From Bradyrhizobium sp. Ec3.3 (GTDB lineage Bacteria > Pseudomonadota > Alphaproteobacteria > Rhizobiales > Xanthobacteraceae): DNA of 64,000 nt. The DNA lies in NCBI RefSeq assembly GCF_000472925.1, contig NZ_AXAS01000031.1, positions 1 to 64,000 on the forward strand, given 5' to 3'. Positions 42,201-51,921 of the stretch are shown in pieces. A program made the position numbers and the translations under genes. The first letter of the stretch is position 1; every line of letters begins with the position of its first letter. The notes under the pieces were generated by a model. It was given only the letters and a program-made list of their open reading frames with translations, had not been told where the DNA came from and did no database searches.

Positions 42201-42890
42201 CTACCGATGACCGAAGATCGCCGACCCCACGCGGACATGCGTGGCACCTAGCATGATGGCGGTGGCGAAATCGGCGCTCATGCCCATCGACAGATTCTTC
42301 AATCCGTTGCGCGCGGCGATCTTGGCGGTGAGGGCGAAATGCGCGGCCGGCGGCTCGTTCGCCGGCGGGATGCACATCAGGCCGGATATGTTGAGCCGAT
42401 AGGTGTCGCGGCAGCTTGCGATGAAGGCGTCGGCCTCGCCGGGCGCGACGCCGGCCTTCTGCGGCTCCTCGCCGGTGTTGATCTGGACGAAGAGCTGCGG
42501 GTGCCTGTTCTGGGATTCGATTTCCTTGGCTAACGCTTGGCAAATGCTCGGACGGTCGACCGAATGAATGGCGTCGAACAGCGCGACCGCCTCTTTCGCC
42601 TTGTTCGACTGCAGTGGCCCGATCAGATGCAGTGCGATATCCGAGTAACTCGAAATTAACGCCGGCCACTTCGCCTTGGCTTCCTGCACGCGATTCTCGC
42701 CGAATACGCGCTGTCCGGCCGCGATGACCGGTGTAATTGCATCCGCAGCAAACGTCTTCGACACCGCGATCAGCGTCACCGCGGCGCGCTCGCGCTGCGC
42801 GTCCTTGCAGGCGCGCGCGATCTCCTGCTCCACGGCGGCGAACGCATTTGGTGAATGCCCGGTTAGCGGCAAGGCGTTGGCTTCTGTCAT
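42201..42890 (-). CDS. PLP homeostasis protein, YggS/PROSC family
   Basis: This 229-residue PLP-binding protein without known catalytic activity keeps pyridoxal phosphate levels balanced. PLP lysine region LIAVSKTFAADAI, FGENRVQEA, HLIGPLQSNK and MGMSADFATAI (phosphate cup) are all present. The ATG at 42890 gives the usual length; an in-frame TTG at 42944 is possible. It is divergent from the GGDEF gene. Confidence 0.93.
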   Translation of the reverse strand: MTEANALPLTGHSPNAFAAVEQEIARACKDAQRERAAVTLIAVSKTFAADAITPVIAAGQRVFGENRVQEAKAKWPALISSYSDIALHLIGPLQSNKAKEAVALFDAIHSVDRPSICQALAKEIESQNRHPQLFVQINTGEEPQKAGVAPGEADAFIASCRDTYRLNISGLMCIPPANEPPAAHFALTAKIAARNGLKNLSMGMSADFATAIMLGATHVRVGSAIFGHR

Positions 42891-42997
42891 GACGTCGCTC
42901 GAGACCGTGTCTAACGGAGGTAGTTCCAATTTTACCGAGTTCAAGAAAGGCTTCTTGAACCCTTGGAACTAGGTTGCGCGCGGGGTGGGTAGCACAA

Positions 42998-44695
42998 ATG
43001 GCCAACATCAGTCTCAACCGCAAACGCGCGAAACTCAAGCAGGTTCTCGGAATCCGGGCGCGGTTCGCCTTGCTCGCGGTGATTCTGGTGGCACCCTTGA
43101 TGCTGGAGCGCATCCGTTCACTCGAGGACGCGCGCGCAAAACAGATCGCGCAGGCGACGACCGAGTTCACCACCGTCGCGAGGCACAGCGCGGACGCGCA
43201 GCGCGAAGTGATTTCCTCGGTCGAGACGATTCTGAAATCCGAGGCCTTCATCCGCGCTTCCGCCGGCGGCGTCAGCAAGAGCTGCGACGTGCTGCGCGCG
43301 AGCCTGCCGGCCAGCCTGCCCTGGATCCGCACGCTGCTGATCGCCGGCCAGGACGGACGCATCCAGTGCTCGACCAACAACATGTATGTCGGCCTCGACT
43401 TGAGTGACCGGCCCTATTTCCAGCAGGCGCAGGAGACCGGCCGCTTCGTGCTATCCGATTTCCTGCTGTCAAAACCCTCGCAGACGCCGACCGTGATGGC
43501 GGTCTATCCGGTCTCCGCGCTCTCGGGCACCTCCGACGCCGTCGTGCTGGCGACCGTGAACCTCGACTGGATGTCGAAGATCATGAACAATTTGGGTGGC
43601 CGCTCCGGCATTTCGGCCGTGCTCGTCGACAGCGCCGGCACGGTGCTGGCCGCGCCCGCCGATCAGTCCAGCTCGGTCGGTCGTCCGCTCGACAATCTGC
43701 CGCTGATGTCGGCAATTGCCGACATGGCGCTGCGCTCGGACCAGGACGAGGGATCGCTGTCCTTCATCGCGGTCGACGGCTCGCGCCGCGCGGTCAGCTA
43801 CATCCGCATCGCCGGCACCAATGCGCGCCTGATCGCCAGCATCGACGAGGACAAGGTTTCCGCCGCGGTCAACCGCGACATCCGCACCGCCTATCTGCAG
43901 CTCGCCTTCGTCGTCGTGTTCGTCCTGCTCGGCGCGCTGATCGCGGCCGAGAAGCTGGTGATCAAGCCGATCGAGATGCTGGCCGACATGGCCAAGCGTT
44001 TTGGCGAGGGCGACCTGTCGGCCCGCGCCGCGCGCAACCGCCTGCCCGCCGAGTTCGTGCCGCTCGCCCGCGCCTTCAACGCAATGGCAGCCCAACTCGG
44101 CCAGCGCGAGCGCGAGCTGATCGCGAGCAACGACCGACTTACTGTCATGGCCTCGATCGACATGCTGTCGGGCCTTGCCAACCGCCGCGGCTTCCAGAGC
44201 CGCCTCGATTTCGAATGGATGCGCGCGCAGCAGTACGACAACGACCTGTCGCTGCTGATGATCGACGTCGACCATTTCAAGCTCTTCAACGACACCTATG
44301 GCCATCTCGAGGGCGATTCCTGCCTGACCAGGCTCGGCGAGACGCTGTCGGGGATCGCGGCCGACACCATGGGTTTTGCCGCGCGCTATGGCGGCGAGGA
44401 GTTTTGTCTCCTGCTGCCGAACACTGATCTGGCCCGCGCCATCGAGATCGGCGAGACCGTGCGTGCCGCGGTGCTGCGGCTGTGCCTGCCGCACATCACC
44501 TCGAGCCACATGATCGTCACCGTCTCGATCGGCGTCGCCGCGGCGCGGCCCAGCGAGGCCTTGCGTCCGGGCGATCTGATCGAAGCGGCCGATGCCGCGC
44601 TCTACGCCGCCAAACATCGCGGCCGCAACACCGTCGTCGAGCACGGCTTGGTGCAGGACAGCGAAGGCGCCGCGGAGATCGCGATGGCGGGCTGA
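42998..44695 (+). CDS. Membrane sensor diguanylate cyclase (Cache-like + HAMP + GGDEF)
   Basis: This protein of about 565 residues has an N-terminal membrane segment (about 20-38), a periplasmic double-Cache-like sensor region (about 40-300; DLSDRPYFQQAQETGRFVLSD resembles the Cache ligand strand), a second membrane segment (about 306-325), a HAMP-like linker (KPIEMLADMAKRFGEGDLS), and a GGDEF domain with DMLSGLANRRGF, DVDHFKLFNDTYGH and active site YGGEEF. It probably makes c-di-GMP in response to a small periplasmic ligand. Confidence 0.92.
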   Translation: MANISLNRKRAKLKQVLGIRARFALLAVILVAPLMLERIRSLEDARAKQIAQATTEFTTVARHSADAQREVISSVETILKSEAFIRASAGGVSKSCDVLRASLPASLPWIRTLLIAGQDGRIQCSTNNMYVGLDLSDRPYFQQAQETGRFVLSDFLLSKPSQTPTVMAVYPVSALSGTSDAVVLATVNLDWMSKIMNNLGGRSGISAVLVDSAGTVLAAPADQSSSVGRPLDNLPLMSAIADMALRSDQDEGSLSFIAVDGSRRAVSYIRIAGTNARLIASIDEDKVSAAVNRDIRTAYLQLAFVVVFVLLGALIAAEKLVIKPIEMLADMAKRFGEGDLSARAARNRLPAEFVPLARAFNAMAAQLGQRERELIASNDRLTVMASIDMLSGLANRRGFQSRLDFEWMRAQQYDNDLSLLMIDVDHFKLFNDTYGHLEGDSCLTRLGETLSGIAADTMGFAARYGGEEFCLLLPNTDLARAIEIGETVRAAVLRLCLPHITSSHMIVTVSIGVAAARPSEALRPGDLIEAADAALYAAKHRGRNTVVEHGLVQDSEGAAEIAMAG

Positions 44696-44810
44696 AACAG
44701 CCCCTGCTCAGGCCGTTTTGAAGGCCTTAGACGTTGACCCCACAGCGGTTTTTGTGGCCTAGTCCGCCGTCTTTAGGACGGCCCGAACCCTAGAAAACCG
44801 CAACGATTCC

Positions 44811-47435
44811 ATGACCTCCGAACGCTACAACGCCCGCGATTCCGAACCGCGCTGGCAAGCCGCCTGGGACGAAAAGGCGATCTTCGTCTCCCGAAACGAC
44901 GATTCGCGGCCGAAATACTATGTGCTCGAGATGTTCCCCTACCCGTCCGGGCGCATCCATATCGGCCATGTCCGGAACTATACGCTCGGCGACGTGCTGG
45001 CCCGCTTCATGCGCGCCAAGGGTTTCAACGTGCTGCACCCGATGGGCTGGGACGCCTTCGGCCTGCCGGCCGAGAACGCCGCGATCGAGCGCAAGGTCGC
45101 GCCGAAAGCCTGGACCTACGACAACATCGCCGCGATGAAGAAGCAGCTTCGCTCGATCGGGCTGTCGCTGGACTGGAGCCGCGAGATCGCGACCTGCGAT
45201 CCCTCCTACTACAAGCACCAGCAGAAGATGTTCCTGGACTTCCTGCGCGAAGGCCTCGCCGAGCGCGAGAAGCGCAAGGTGAACTGGGACCCCGTCGACA
45301 TGACCGTGCTCGCCAACGAGCAGGTGATCGACGGCCGTGGCTGGCGTTCGGGCGCCGTCGTCGAACAGCGCGAGATGAACCAGTGGGTCTTCAAGATCAC
45401 GAAGTACTCGCAGGAGCTGCTCTCAGCACTGGATACGCTCGACCGCTGGCCGGACAAGGTGCGGCTGATGCAGCGCAACTGGATCGGCCGCTCGGAGGGC
45501 CTCTTGATCCGTTTCGCGCTGGATCAGGCGACGACGCCTGCCGGTGAGAGCGAGCTGAAGATCTTCACCACGCGCCCGGACACGCTGTTCGGCGCAAAGT
45601 TCATGGCGATCTCGGCCGATCATCCGCTGGCGATCGCGGCCGCCGCCAAGAACCCGAAGCTTGCGGAGTTCGTCGCCGAGATCAAGAAGATCGGCACCGC
45701 GCAGGAAATCATCGACACCGCCGAGAAGCAGGGCTTTGACACCGGCATCCGCGCGGTCCACCCGTTCGATCCCAGCTGGAAGCTGCCGGTCTATGTCGCG
45801 AACTTCGTGCTGATGGAATACGGCACCGGCGCGATCTTCGGCTGCCCGGGCCACGACCAGCGCGACCTCGACTTCGTCAACAAGTACAATCTCGGTGTCA
45901 CGCCGGTGGTGTGCCCCGAAGGCCAGGATCCGAAGACGTTCGTCATCACGGACACCGCCTATGACGGTGACGGCCGGATGATCAATTCACGCTTTCTCGA
46001 TGGCATGACCATCGACGCGGCGAAGGAAGAGATCGCAAAGCGCCTGGAAAACGAGATGCGCGGCAACGCGCCCGTCGGCGAGCGGCAGGTGAATTTCCGC
46101 CTGCGCGACTGGGGCATTTCGCGCCAGCGCTATTGGGGCTGCCCGATTCCCGTCATCCACTGCCCCAAATGCGACGTCGTGCCGGTGCCGGATTCAGACC
46201 TGCCGGTGAAGCTGCCTGATGATGCGACCTTCGACAGGCCGGGCAACGCGCTCGATCATCATCCGACCTGGAAGCACGTCACCTGCCCCAAATGCGGCGG
46301 CCACGCTAGCCGCGAAACCGACACCATGGACACCTTCGTGGATTCGTCCTGGTACTTTGCGCGCTTCACCGATCCCTGGAACGAGGCCTCACCGACGACG
46401 CCTGCGGTCGCCAACCGGATGCTGCCCGTCGACCAGTATATCGGCGGCGTCGAGCACGCGATCCTGCATCTGCTCTACAGCCGCTTCTTTACCCGCGCGA
46501 TGAAGGCGACTGGGCATATCGCGCTGGACGAGCCGTTCGCCGGCATGTTCACCCAGGGCATGGTGGTGCACGAGACCTACCAGAAGGCCGACGGCACCTA
46601 TGTGCAGCCGGTCGAGGTGAAGGTCGAGACAGGTGGCAACGGCCGCCGCGCCACGCTGCTTGCGACCGGCGAAGACATCCAGATCGGCGCGATCGAGAAG
46701 ATGTCGAAGTCGAAGAAGAACACGGTCGACCCCGACGACATCATCGAGACCTACGGCGCCGACGTCGCGCGCTGGTTCATGCTGTCGGACTCCCCGCCCG
46801 ACCGCGATGTGATCTGGAGCGACGAGCGCGTCCAGGGCGCCTCGCGCTTCGTGCAGCGGCTGTGGCGGCTGGTGAATGAATCCGCCGAAGCCTCCAAGGG
46901 CGCGCCGGCGGCCCGGCCGGCGAGCTTTGGCGCCGATGCGCTGGGCCTGCGCAAGGCCGCCCATGGCGCGCTGGACAAGGTCACGGTCGGAATCGAGCGG
47001 CTGCACTTCAACGTTTGCCTCGCCCATATCCGCGAATTCGCCAATAGCCTGTCCGAGGTGCTCCAGCGCCCCGGCCAGCCGGCGGACGACCTCGGCTGGG
47101 CGATTCGGGAGGCCGGGACCATCCTGGTCCAGCTGTTCTCCCCGATGATGCCGCACCTGGCCGAGGAGTGCTGGCAGGTGCTGGGCCAGACCGGCTTTGT
47201 TTCGGAGGCCTCATGGCCCCAAATCGAACGCGATTTGCTGGTTGAAGACGCCGTGACCCTGGTGGTCCAGGTCAACGGCAAGAAGCGGGGTGAGGTCACG
47301 GTTGCAACAGTGGCCCAGAATCCGGAAATCGAGGCTGCCGTTTTGGCGCTCGATGCGGTAAAATTGGCCCTGGACGGCAAGCCCGTCCGCAAGGTGATCA
47401 TCGTCCCCAAGAGGATCGTGAATGTTGTCGGCTAG
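44811..47435 (+). CDS. leuS: Leucyl-tRNA synthetase
   Basis: This 874-residue class I synthetase has the HIGH signature in PSGRIHIGHVRNY (near 50) and KMSKSKKN (near 630). The editing domain (about 225-430) contains TTRPDTLFGAKF and the connective region CPKCGGHASRETDTMDTF carries a zinc-type Cys pair. It ends with the anticodon and C-terminal domains (LVVQVNGKKRGEV). Its 3' end overlaps lptE by 14 bases, giving leuS–lptE–holA as one operon. Confidence 0.97.
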   Translation: MTSERYNARDSEPRWQAAWDEKAIFVSRNDDSRPKYYVLEMFPYPSGRIHIGHVRNYTLGDVLARFMRAKGFNVLHPMGWDAFGLPAENAAIERKVAPKAWTYDNIAAMKKQLRSIGLSLDWSREIATCDPSYYKHQQKMFLDFLREGLAEREKRKVNWDPVDMTVLANEQVIDGRGWRSGAVVEQREMNQWVFKITKYSQELLSALDTLDRWPDKVRLMQRNWIGRSEGLLIRFALDQATTPAGESELKIFTTRPDTLFGAKFMAISADHPLAIAAAAKNPKLAEFVAEIKKIGTAQEIIDTAEKQGFDTGIRAVHPFDPSWKLPVYVANFVLMEYGTGAIFGCPGHDQRDLDFVNKYNLGVTPVVCPEGQDPKTFVITDTAYDGDGRMINSRFLDGMTIDAAKEEIAKRLENEMRGNAPVGERQVNFRLRDWGISRQRYWGCPIPVIHCPKCDVVPVPDSDLPVKLPDDATFDRPGNALDHHPTWKHVTCPKCGGHASRETDTMDTFVDSSWYFARFTDPWNEASPTTPAVANRMLPVDQYIGGVEHAILHLLYSRFFTRAMKATGHIALDEPFAGMFTQGMVVHETYQKADGTYVQPVEVKVETGGNGRRATLLATGEDIQIGAIEKMSKSKKNTVDPDDIIETYGADVARWFMLSDSPPDRDVIWSDERVQGASRFVQRLWRLVNESAEASKGAPAARPASFGADALGLRKAAHGALDKVTVGIERLHFNVCLAHIREFANSLSEVLQRPGQPADDLGWAIREAGTILVQLFSPMMPHLAEECWQVLGQTGFVSEASWPQIERDLLVEDAVTLVVQVNGKKRGEVTVATVAQNPEIEAAVLALDAVKLALDGKPVRKVIIVPKRIVNVVG

Positions 47436-47973
47436 GATCCGCATCGCAGCCCGCCTCGTCGCGGTCGCCGCCCTCGCGGCGCTCACGGCCGGCTGCTTCC
47501 AGCCGATGTATGCCGAGCATACCGACGGTACTCCGGGATTGCGCGACAAGCTGATGGGGGTGGAACTCCCCCCCGTCGACAAACCCAACGCCTCGCGCGA
47601 GGCCAGGGTCGGGGTGGAGATTCGCAACGCCCTCGCCTTCAAGCTTTATGGCACAGCTACGGGCGCACCGCCGACCCATCGCCTGGTGCTGCGATTCTCG
47701 ACCAGCCGGTCTTCGCTGATCGTCAGCGCTGCGACAGGACTGCCGACCAGCGAGAATTACGGCATCGACGTTCAGTATAATCTGATCGACAACGCGACTG
47801 ATAAATCGGTAATGACCGGTACCACGTTCTCGCGAGTGTCCTACGACATTCCGGGCTCCTACCAGCGCTTCGCCCGTCAGCGCGCCGTTCGTGATGCGGA
47901 AGACCGTGCCGCCAACGAGGTCGCCGAGAACATCTCGACCCGCCTCGCCGCGTTCTTTACCGCCGGCACCTGA
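47422..47973 (+). CDS. lptE: LPS-assembly lipoprotein LptE-like
   Basis: This 183-residue lipoprotein has the lipobox LTAGC with acylated Cys25, then FQPMYAEH and a small alpha/beta domain (VGVEIRNALAF, THRLVLRFSTSRSS, YDIPGSYQRFARQRAVRDAEDRAANEVAENI). It is the partner plug of the LptD outer-membrane LPS pore. The location between leuS and holA is the standard lptE position. The start overlaps leuS. Confidence 0.9.
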   Translation: MLSARIRIAARLVAVAALAALTAGCFQPMYAEHTDGTPGLRDKLMGVELPPVDKPNASREARVGVEIRNALAFKLYGTATGAPPTHRLVLRFSTSRSSLIVSAATGLPTSENYGIDVQYNLIDNATDKSVMTGTTFSRVSYDIPGSYQRFARQRAVRDAEDRAANEVAENISTRLAAFFTAGT

Positions 47974-47978
47974 CGTTC

Positions 47979-49007
47979 TTGGTCGCGCTGCGCGGAAAAG
48001 AGATCGACGCTTTCCTGGCCCGGCCCGATTCGGGCCGCCCGATCATCCTGCTCTATGGCCCCGATGCTGGCCTCGTGCGAGAGCGCGCCGACGCGCTGAT
48101 CGCATCCGCGGTCGATGATCCCAACGACCCCTTCTCGATGGTCAAGCTCGACGGTGATGAGCTCTCGGCTGAGCCCTCGCGCCTCGTCGACGAAGCCATG
48201 ACCGTGCCGCTGTTCGGCGGCCGCCGCGCCATCCGCGTGCGCGCCGGCTCACGCAGCTTTGCCAGCGGCGTCGACACGCTGGCCGAGATGAGTGTGAAGG
48301 ACTGCCGCATCGTGATCGAGGCTGGCGAGCTGCGCCCGGAATCGCCGCTGCGCAAGGCCTGCGAGCGCGCCAAGACGGCGGTCGCGATCGGCTGCTATCC
48401 CGACACCGAGCGCGATCTTGCCAAGCTGATGGAGGACGAACTCCGCATCGCCAACTTGCGTATCGCGCAGGACGCGCGCGCCGCGTTGATGTCGTTCCTC
48501 GGCGGCGATCGCCAGGCCTCGCGCAACGAGCTGCGCAAGCTGACGCTCTATGCTCACGGCAAGGGCGAGATCACGCTCGACGCCGTGATGGCTGTCGTCG
48601 CCGACGCGTCCGAGCTGAAGCTCGATCCGATCGTCGACGGCGCCTTCGCCGGACGCCCCGACATCGTCGAAAGCGAGTTCGCCAAGGCGATGATCGCCGG
48701 CACCTATCCCGGCATGATCATCTCGGCCGCGCAGCGCCAGGCGGCGTGGCTGCACAAGTCGGCGCTCACCGTCGCCGAGGGCACGCCGATCTCCGCCGTG
48801 CTCGAAGGCGGGTTTCCGCGGCTGCATTTTTCACGAAAGCCCGCAGTCGAAACCGCGCTGCGTAATTTCAGCGTGGCGCGGCTCGCCGGCGTCATCGAGC
48901 AGCTCGCAACCGCCGCGCTCGACACCCGCAAGCAACCATCCCTCGCCGCCGCGATCGCCCAGCGCACGCTGATGGCGATCGCCGCGAACGCGAAGCGGCG
49001 GGGCTGA
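47979..49007 (+). CDS. holA: DNA polymerase III delta subunit
   Basis: This 342-residue clamp-loader subunit opens the beta clamp. The N-terminal part PIILLYGPDAGLVRERADAL is a degenerate AAA+ P-loop without a GKT, as is typical. The middle (RDLAKLMEDELRIANLRIAQDA) and C-terminal alpha domains match the delta subunit. I chose the TTG at 47979, 5 bases after the lptE stop, since the family start VALRGKEIDAFLA begins there. Confidence 0.93.
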   Translation: MVALRGKEIDAFLARPDSGRPIILLYGPDAGLVRERADALIASAVDDPNDPFSMVKLDGDELSAEPSRLVDEAMTVPLFGGRRAIRVRAGSRSFASGVDTLAEMSVKDCRIVIEAGELRPESPLRKACERAKTAVAIGCYPDTERDLAKLMEDELRIANLRIAQDARAALMSFLGGDRQASRNELRKLTLYAHGKGEITLDAVMAVVADASELKLDPIVDGAFAGRPDIVESEFAKAMIAGTYPGMIISAAQRQAAWLHKSALTVAEGTPISAVLEGGFPRLHFSRKPAVETALRNFSVARLAGVIEQLATAALDTRKQPSLAAAIAQRTLMAIAANAKRRG

Positions 49008-49026
49008 GGCTCTACTCTATCTACGA

Positions 49027-49104
49027 GTCATTGCGAGCGCAGCGAAGCAATCCAGAGTCCCTCCGCGGAAAGATTCTGCATTGCTTCGCTGCGCTCGCAA
49101 TGAC
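49027..49104. repeat. GTCATTGCGAGCGCAGCGAAG palindromic repeat
   Basis: The arms 49027-49051 and 49080-49104 are perfect 25-bp inverted copies. A shorter relative with GTCATTGCGAG/CTCGCAATGAC ends lies at 54060-54144. It is downstream of holA. Confidence 0.9.
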
Positions 49105-49137
49105 GATGTGGAGGCAGATGCGCGCCAAATGCTCGAT

Positions 49138-49247
49138 GTCATTCCGGGGCACGCGAAGCGTGAACTACGGCGCGCAATTGCGCGCCTGAGAATCTCGCGC
49201 CACAATCTCTGGATTCCGGGTTCGCCCTGCGGGCGCCCCGGAACGAC
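49138..49247. repeat. GTCATTCCGGGGC palindromic repeat
   Basis: GTCATTCCGGGGC (49138-49150) and GCCCCGGAACGAC (49235-49247) are inverted with one mismatch. An internal GGATTCCGGGTTCG block links it to the elements at 10.8, 14.8 and 25.5 kb. It sits directly before the end of the convergent parB gene. Confidence 0.85.
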
Positions 49248-49256
49248 GATCGTGGC

Positions 49257-50141
49257 TTAGAGCGCGCCCTTCGCCAGCCGCTTCATCACCTCGTCGAGCT
49301 GCTCGAGGTTGCGGTAGTTGATCTGCACGGAGCCGCCGGGATCGCGGTGGTTGACGGTGACCTTGAGACCGAGCGCGTCGCTGACGCGCTTCTCCAGATC
49401 AACCGTATCGGGATCCTTCTCCTTGGCCCCGGCGCGCGCCTTTTGCGGCTTGCGCTCCGGCACGCCCTCCTCGTGCGCCAGCGCTTCGGCCTGGCGCACG
49501 TTGAGGCCTTCCTCGACGATGCGCCTGGCGGCGGCGAGCGGATCGGGCACGCCGATCAGCGCGCGGGCGTGGCCGGCGGTCAACTGCCCGGTCGCGATGA
49601 AGGCCTGCACCTCCGCCGGCAGCTTCGTCAGCCGCATCATGTTGGCGACGTGGCTGCGGCTCTTGCCGACGACTTTCGCGATGTCGTCCTGGCTGCGTTT
49701 GAACTCATTGGCGAGCGCGTGATAGCCCTGTGCCTCTTCCATCGGGTTGAGGTCTTCGCGCTGCACGTTCTCGATGATCGCGAATTCCAGCGCGTCGCTG
49801 TCGCTGATGTCGACCGGGACGATCGGCACCTCATGCAGGCCTGCGAGCTGCGAGGCACGCCAGCGCCGCTCGCCGGCGATGATCTCGTAGCGGTCCTGCG
49901 AGCCCTTCACCGGTCGCACCACGATCGGCTGGATCACGCCATGCTGCTTGATGGAGTCGCTGAGCTCCTTGAGCTCGGTCTCCGAGAAGGTGCGGCGCGG
50001 GTTGCGCGGATTGGCCTTCAAGAATTCGATCGGCACCTTGCGCTGCGCGCGCGGCCGCTCGACATGCGCAGCCTCGCCGCCGACGTCACCGATCAGACTC
50101 GCAAGACCCCGGCCCAGTCGCGAACGCGCTTCGTCGGCCAT
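49257..50141 (-). CDS. parB: Chromosome partitioning protein ParB
   Basis: This 294-residue CTP-dependent clamp loads at parS and spreads. It has an N-terminal GRGLASLIGD, box I IKQHGVIQPIVVRP, the nucleotide motif IIAGERRWRASQLAGL, NVQREDLNPMEEAQGY, and a central HTH (GKSRSHVANMMRLTKL), followed by a C-terminal dimer domain. The ATG at 50141 has GGGAGC upstream and starts at a standard family N-terminus. It follows parA on the same strand across a palindromic repeat. Confidence 0.97.
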   Translation of the reverse strand: MADEARSRLGRGLASLIGDVGGEAAHVERPRAQRKVPIEFLKANPRNPRRTFSETELKELSDSIKQHGVIQPIVVRPVKGSQDRYEIIAGERRWRASQLAGLHEVPIVPVDISDSDALEFAIIENVQREDLNPMEEAQGYHALANEFKRSQDDIAKVVGKSRSHVANMMRLTKLPAEVQAFIATGQLTAGHARALIGVPDPLAAARRIVEEGLNVRQAEALAHEEGVPERKPQKARAGAKEKDPDTVDLEKRVSDALGLKVTVNHRDPGGSVQINYRNLEQLDEVMKRLAKGAL

Positions 50142-50196
50142 CGCCAGCTCCCTTGGATTCACTTGGCAGCACTCCAGAACTGAATTTCAAAAACTT

Positions 50197-50278
50197 GTAG
50201 GATGGGTAGAGCGAAGCGAAACCCATCTCGCGGGCGACAATGGTGATGATGGGTTTCGCTGCGCTCTACCCATCCTAC
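50197..50278. repeat. 31-bp-armed palindrome between parA and parB
   Basis: The arm 50197-50227 (GTAGGATGGGTAGAGCGAAG start) and arm 50248-50278 are inverted over 31 bases with about two mismatches around a 20-base loop. It is related to the 38.2 kb element. It stands between parA and parB, which are usually closely coupled, so it may alter their relative expression. Confidence 0.9.
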
Positions 50279-50292
50279 GGATCAACGTCGCT

Positions 50293-51147
50293 TCAATGCG
50301 TGGTGCGCAGCTCACGCTCGCGCTGGATCACTTCCGTGGCGAGCCGCAAGTACGCTTCGCTGCCGACGCATTTGAGATCGTAGACCAGCACCGGCTTGCC
50401 GTAGGACGGCGCCTCGGAGATGCGCACGTTGCGCGGGATCATGGTCTTGTAGACCTTCTCGCCCATGAACTGGCGGACGTCGGCGACGACCTGGTTCGAC
50501 AAATTGTTGCGCGAGTCGAACATGGTCAGCACGATGCCGTGGATCGATAGATTGGGATTGAGCGTCGAGCGCACCTGCTCGACCGTCTGCAAAAGTTGCG
50601 ACAGACCTTCGAGCGCGAAGAACTCACATTGCAGCGGCACCAGGATCGCATCGGAGGCCGCCATCGCGTTGACCGTGAGCAGGTTGAGCGAGGGCGGGCA
50701 ATCGATCAGCACATAGGTGTAGTCGGCATCCGGCGAGACGTTGTTGTTGAGCGAAGAGATCGCATCGCGCAGGCGGAAGGCGCGGCCGGGCGTGGTGCCG
50801 AGCTCGAGCTCGAGGCCGGAGAGGTCCATGGTCGAGGGCGCGATGGCCAGCCGGGGCACCGCGGTCGCGACCACCGCTTCGCGCAAGGCCGCTTCGCCAA
50901 CGAGTACGTCGTAGATCGAGCAGGAGCGATTGCGGCGATCGATGCCGAGACCGGTCGAAGCGTTGCCTTGCGGATCCAGATCGACGATCAGGACGCGCTC
51001 ACCAATCGCTGCGAGTGCCGTGCCGAGATTAATCGCCGTGGTTGTTTTTCCCACGCCGCCCTTCTGATTCGCGAGCGCCAGGATCCGCGGATGGCCCTGC
51101 GGCACCGTCTCGGTATGCTCCTGCTGAGGTTCGTCAATCACGGTCAT
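50293..51147 (-). CDS. parA: Chromosome partitioning ATPase ParA
   Basis: This 284-residue ParA/Soj ATPase drives segregation with ParB–parS. The deviant Walker A KGGVGKTTTAINL, the Walker A' VDLDPQGNAS and Walker B VLIDCPPSLN are intact. There is no long N-terminal DNA-binding domain, as in the short chromosomal form. It lies 33 bases after rsmG, continuing the mnmE–mnmG–rsmG–parA–parB order. Confidence 0.97.
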   Translation of the reverse strand: MTVIDEPQQEHTETVPQGHPRILALANQKGGVGKTTTAINLGTALAAIGERVLIVDLDPQGNASTGLGIDRRNRSCSIYDVLVGEAALREAVVATAVPRLAIAPSTMDLSGLELELGTTPGRAFRLRDAISSLNNNVSPDADYTYVLIDCPPSLNLLTVNAMAASDAILVPLQCEFFALEGLSQLLQTVEQVRSTLNPNLSIHGIVLTMFDSRNNLSNQVVADVRQFMGEKVYKTMIPRNVRISEAPSYGKPVLVYDLKCVGSEAYLRLATEVIQRERELRTTH

Positions 51148-51180
51148 GCCACTTCCCCACTCGACCCCGGTTTCCGGGCC

Positions 51181-51921
51181 TCACCCACGCCGCTGGATAG
51201 TGTCCAGCTCCACGATCCAACCGTCGCCCGTCCGGCTTTGATGGAGCTTGGGCTGAATAGTCCAATATTTAGCGGCTTCGGTCAATTCAGCCTCTACATC
51301 TTGACCCTTGGGAAACAACGCTTTTGCACCGCTGCGAACCAAAGGCTCCGCAAAGCCGATGAGTTGATGTAGCGGAGCCAGCGCGCGCGCGGTGACGCAA
51401 TTGACCGGGCCGGTGATTCTATCCACATTATCCCCGATCTCGGCGAGATGTACGACCCCCGGCGAACCCGTGACGCGGATGGCCTCGCGCAGGAACGCGG
51501 CCTTCTTGGCGATACGTTCAACGAGGTGGACGCTCGCGCCCGGCACCTCCGCCATCACGCAGGCCAGGACCACACCTGGGAAGCCGCCGCCGCTGCCGAG
51601 ATCAGCCCAGTGCTTCGCTGATGGCGCGAGCGAGACGAGCTGGAGCGAATCAGCGATGTGGCGGGTCCAAAGATGCGGCAGCGTCGAGGGCGCGACCAGA
51701 TTGGTCTTGGCCTGCCATTCCCGAAGCAGAGCGACGTAGCGATCAAGACGCGCCTCCGTTTCACGTGAAACGGGGGCGAGCTTGAGGGCTGCGGCCTTGT
51801 CCGCCGCCAGAGCCGAGTCCAACGCCTGCTCGCCTTGCGATGGCGCCGGCTTCCGGACCCCCTCGCCCGCGTCAGATTGCCGTGATGAGGATTTGCCCCT
51901 GGCCGGTCCGCGCTGTTTCAC
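51181..51921 (-). CDS. rsmG: 16S rRNA (guanine527-N7) methyltransferase
   Basis: This 246-residue SAM enzyme methylates 16S rRNA. SAM motif HWADLGSGGGFPGVVLA is intact, with KTNLVAPSTLPHLWTRHIADSLQL before it. A 40-residue low-complexity N-terminal extension (KPAPSQGEQALDSALAADKA) precedes the usual start. The GTG start codon at 51921 is inside a parS palindrome, and a second parS is embedded in the codons for VSRET. The shared DNA must serve both ParB and translation. Confidence 0.94.
   Translation of the reverse strand: MKQRGPARGKSSSRQSDAGEGVRKPAPSQGEQALDSALAADKAAALKLAPVSRETEARLDRYVALLREWQAKTNLVAPSTLPHLWTRHIADSLQLVSLAPSAKHWADLGSGGGFPGVVLACVMAEVPGASVHLVERIAKKAAFLREAIRVTGSPGVVHLAEIGDNVDRITGPVNCVTARALAPLHQLIGFAEPLVRSGAKALFPKGQDVEAELTEAAKYWTIQPKLHQSRTGDGWIVELDTIQRRG
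51757..51772. other. parS-like site 1, inside rsmG
   Basis: CGTTTCACGTGAAACG matches the parS consensus TGTTTCACGTGAAACA in the 14-base core with both outer bases changed. It lies within rsmG and encodes Val-Ser-Arg-Glu-Thr. Confidence 0.8.
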
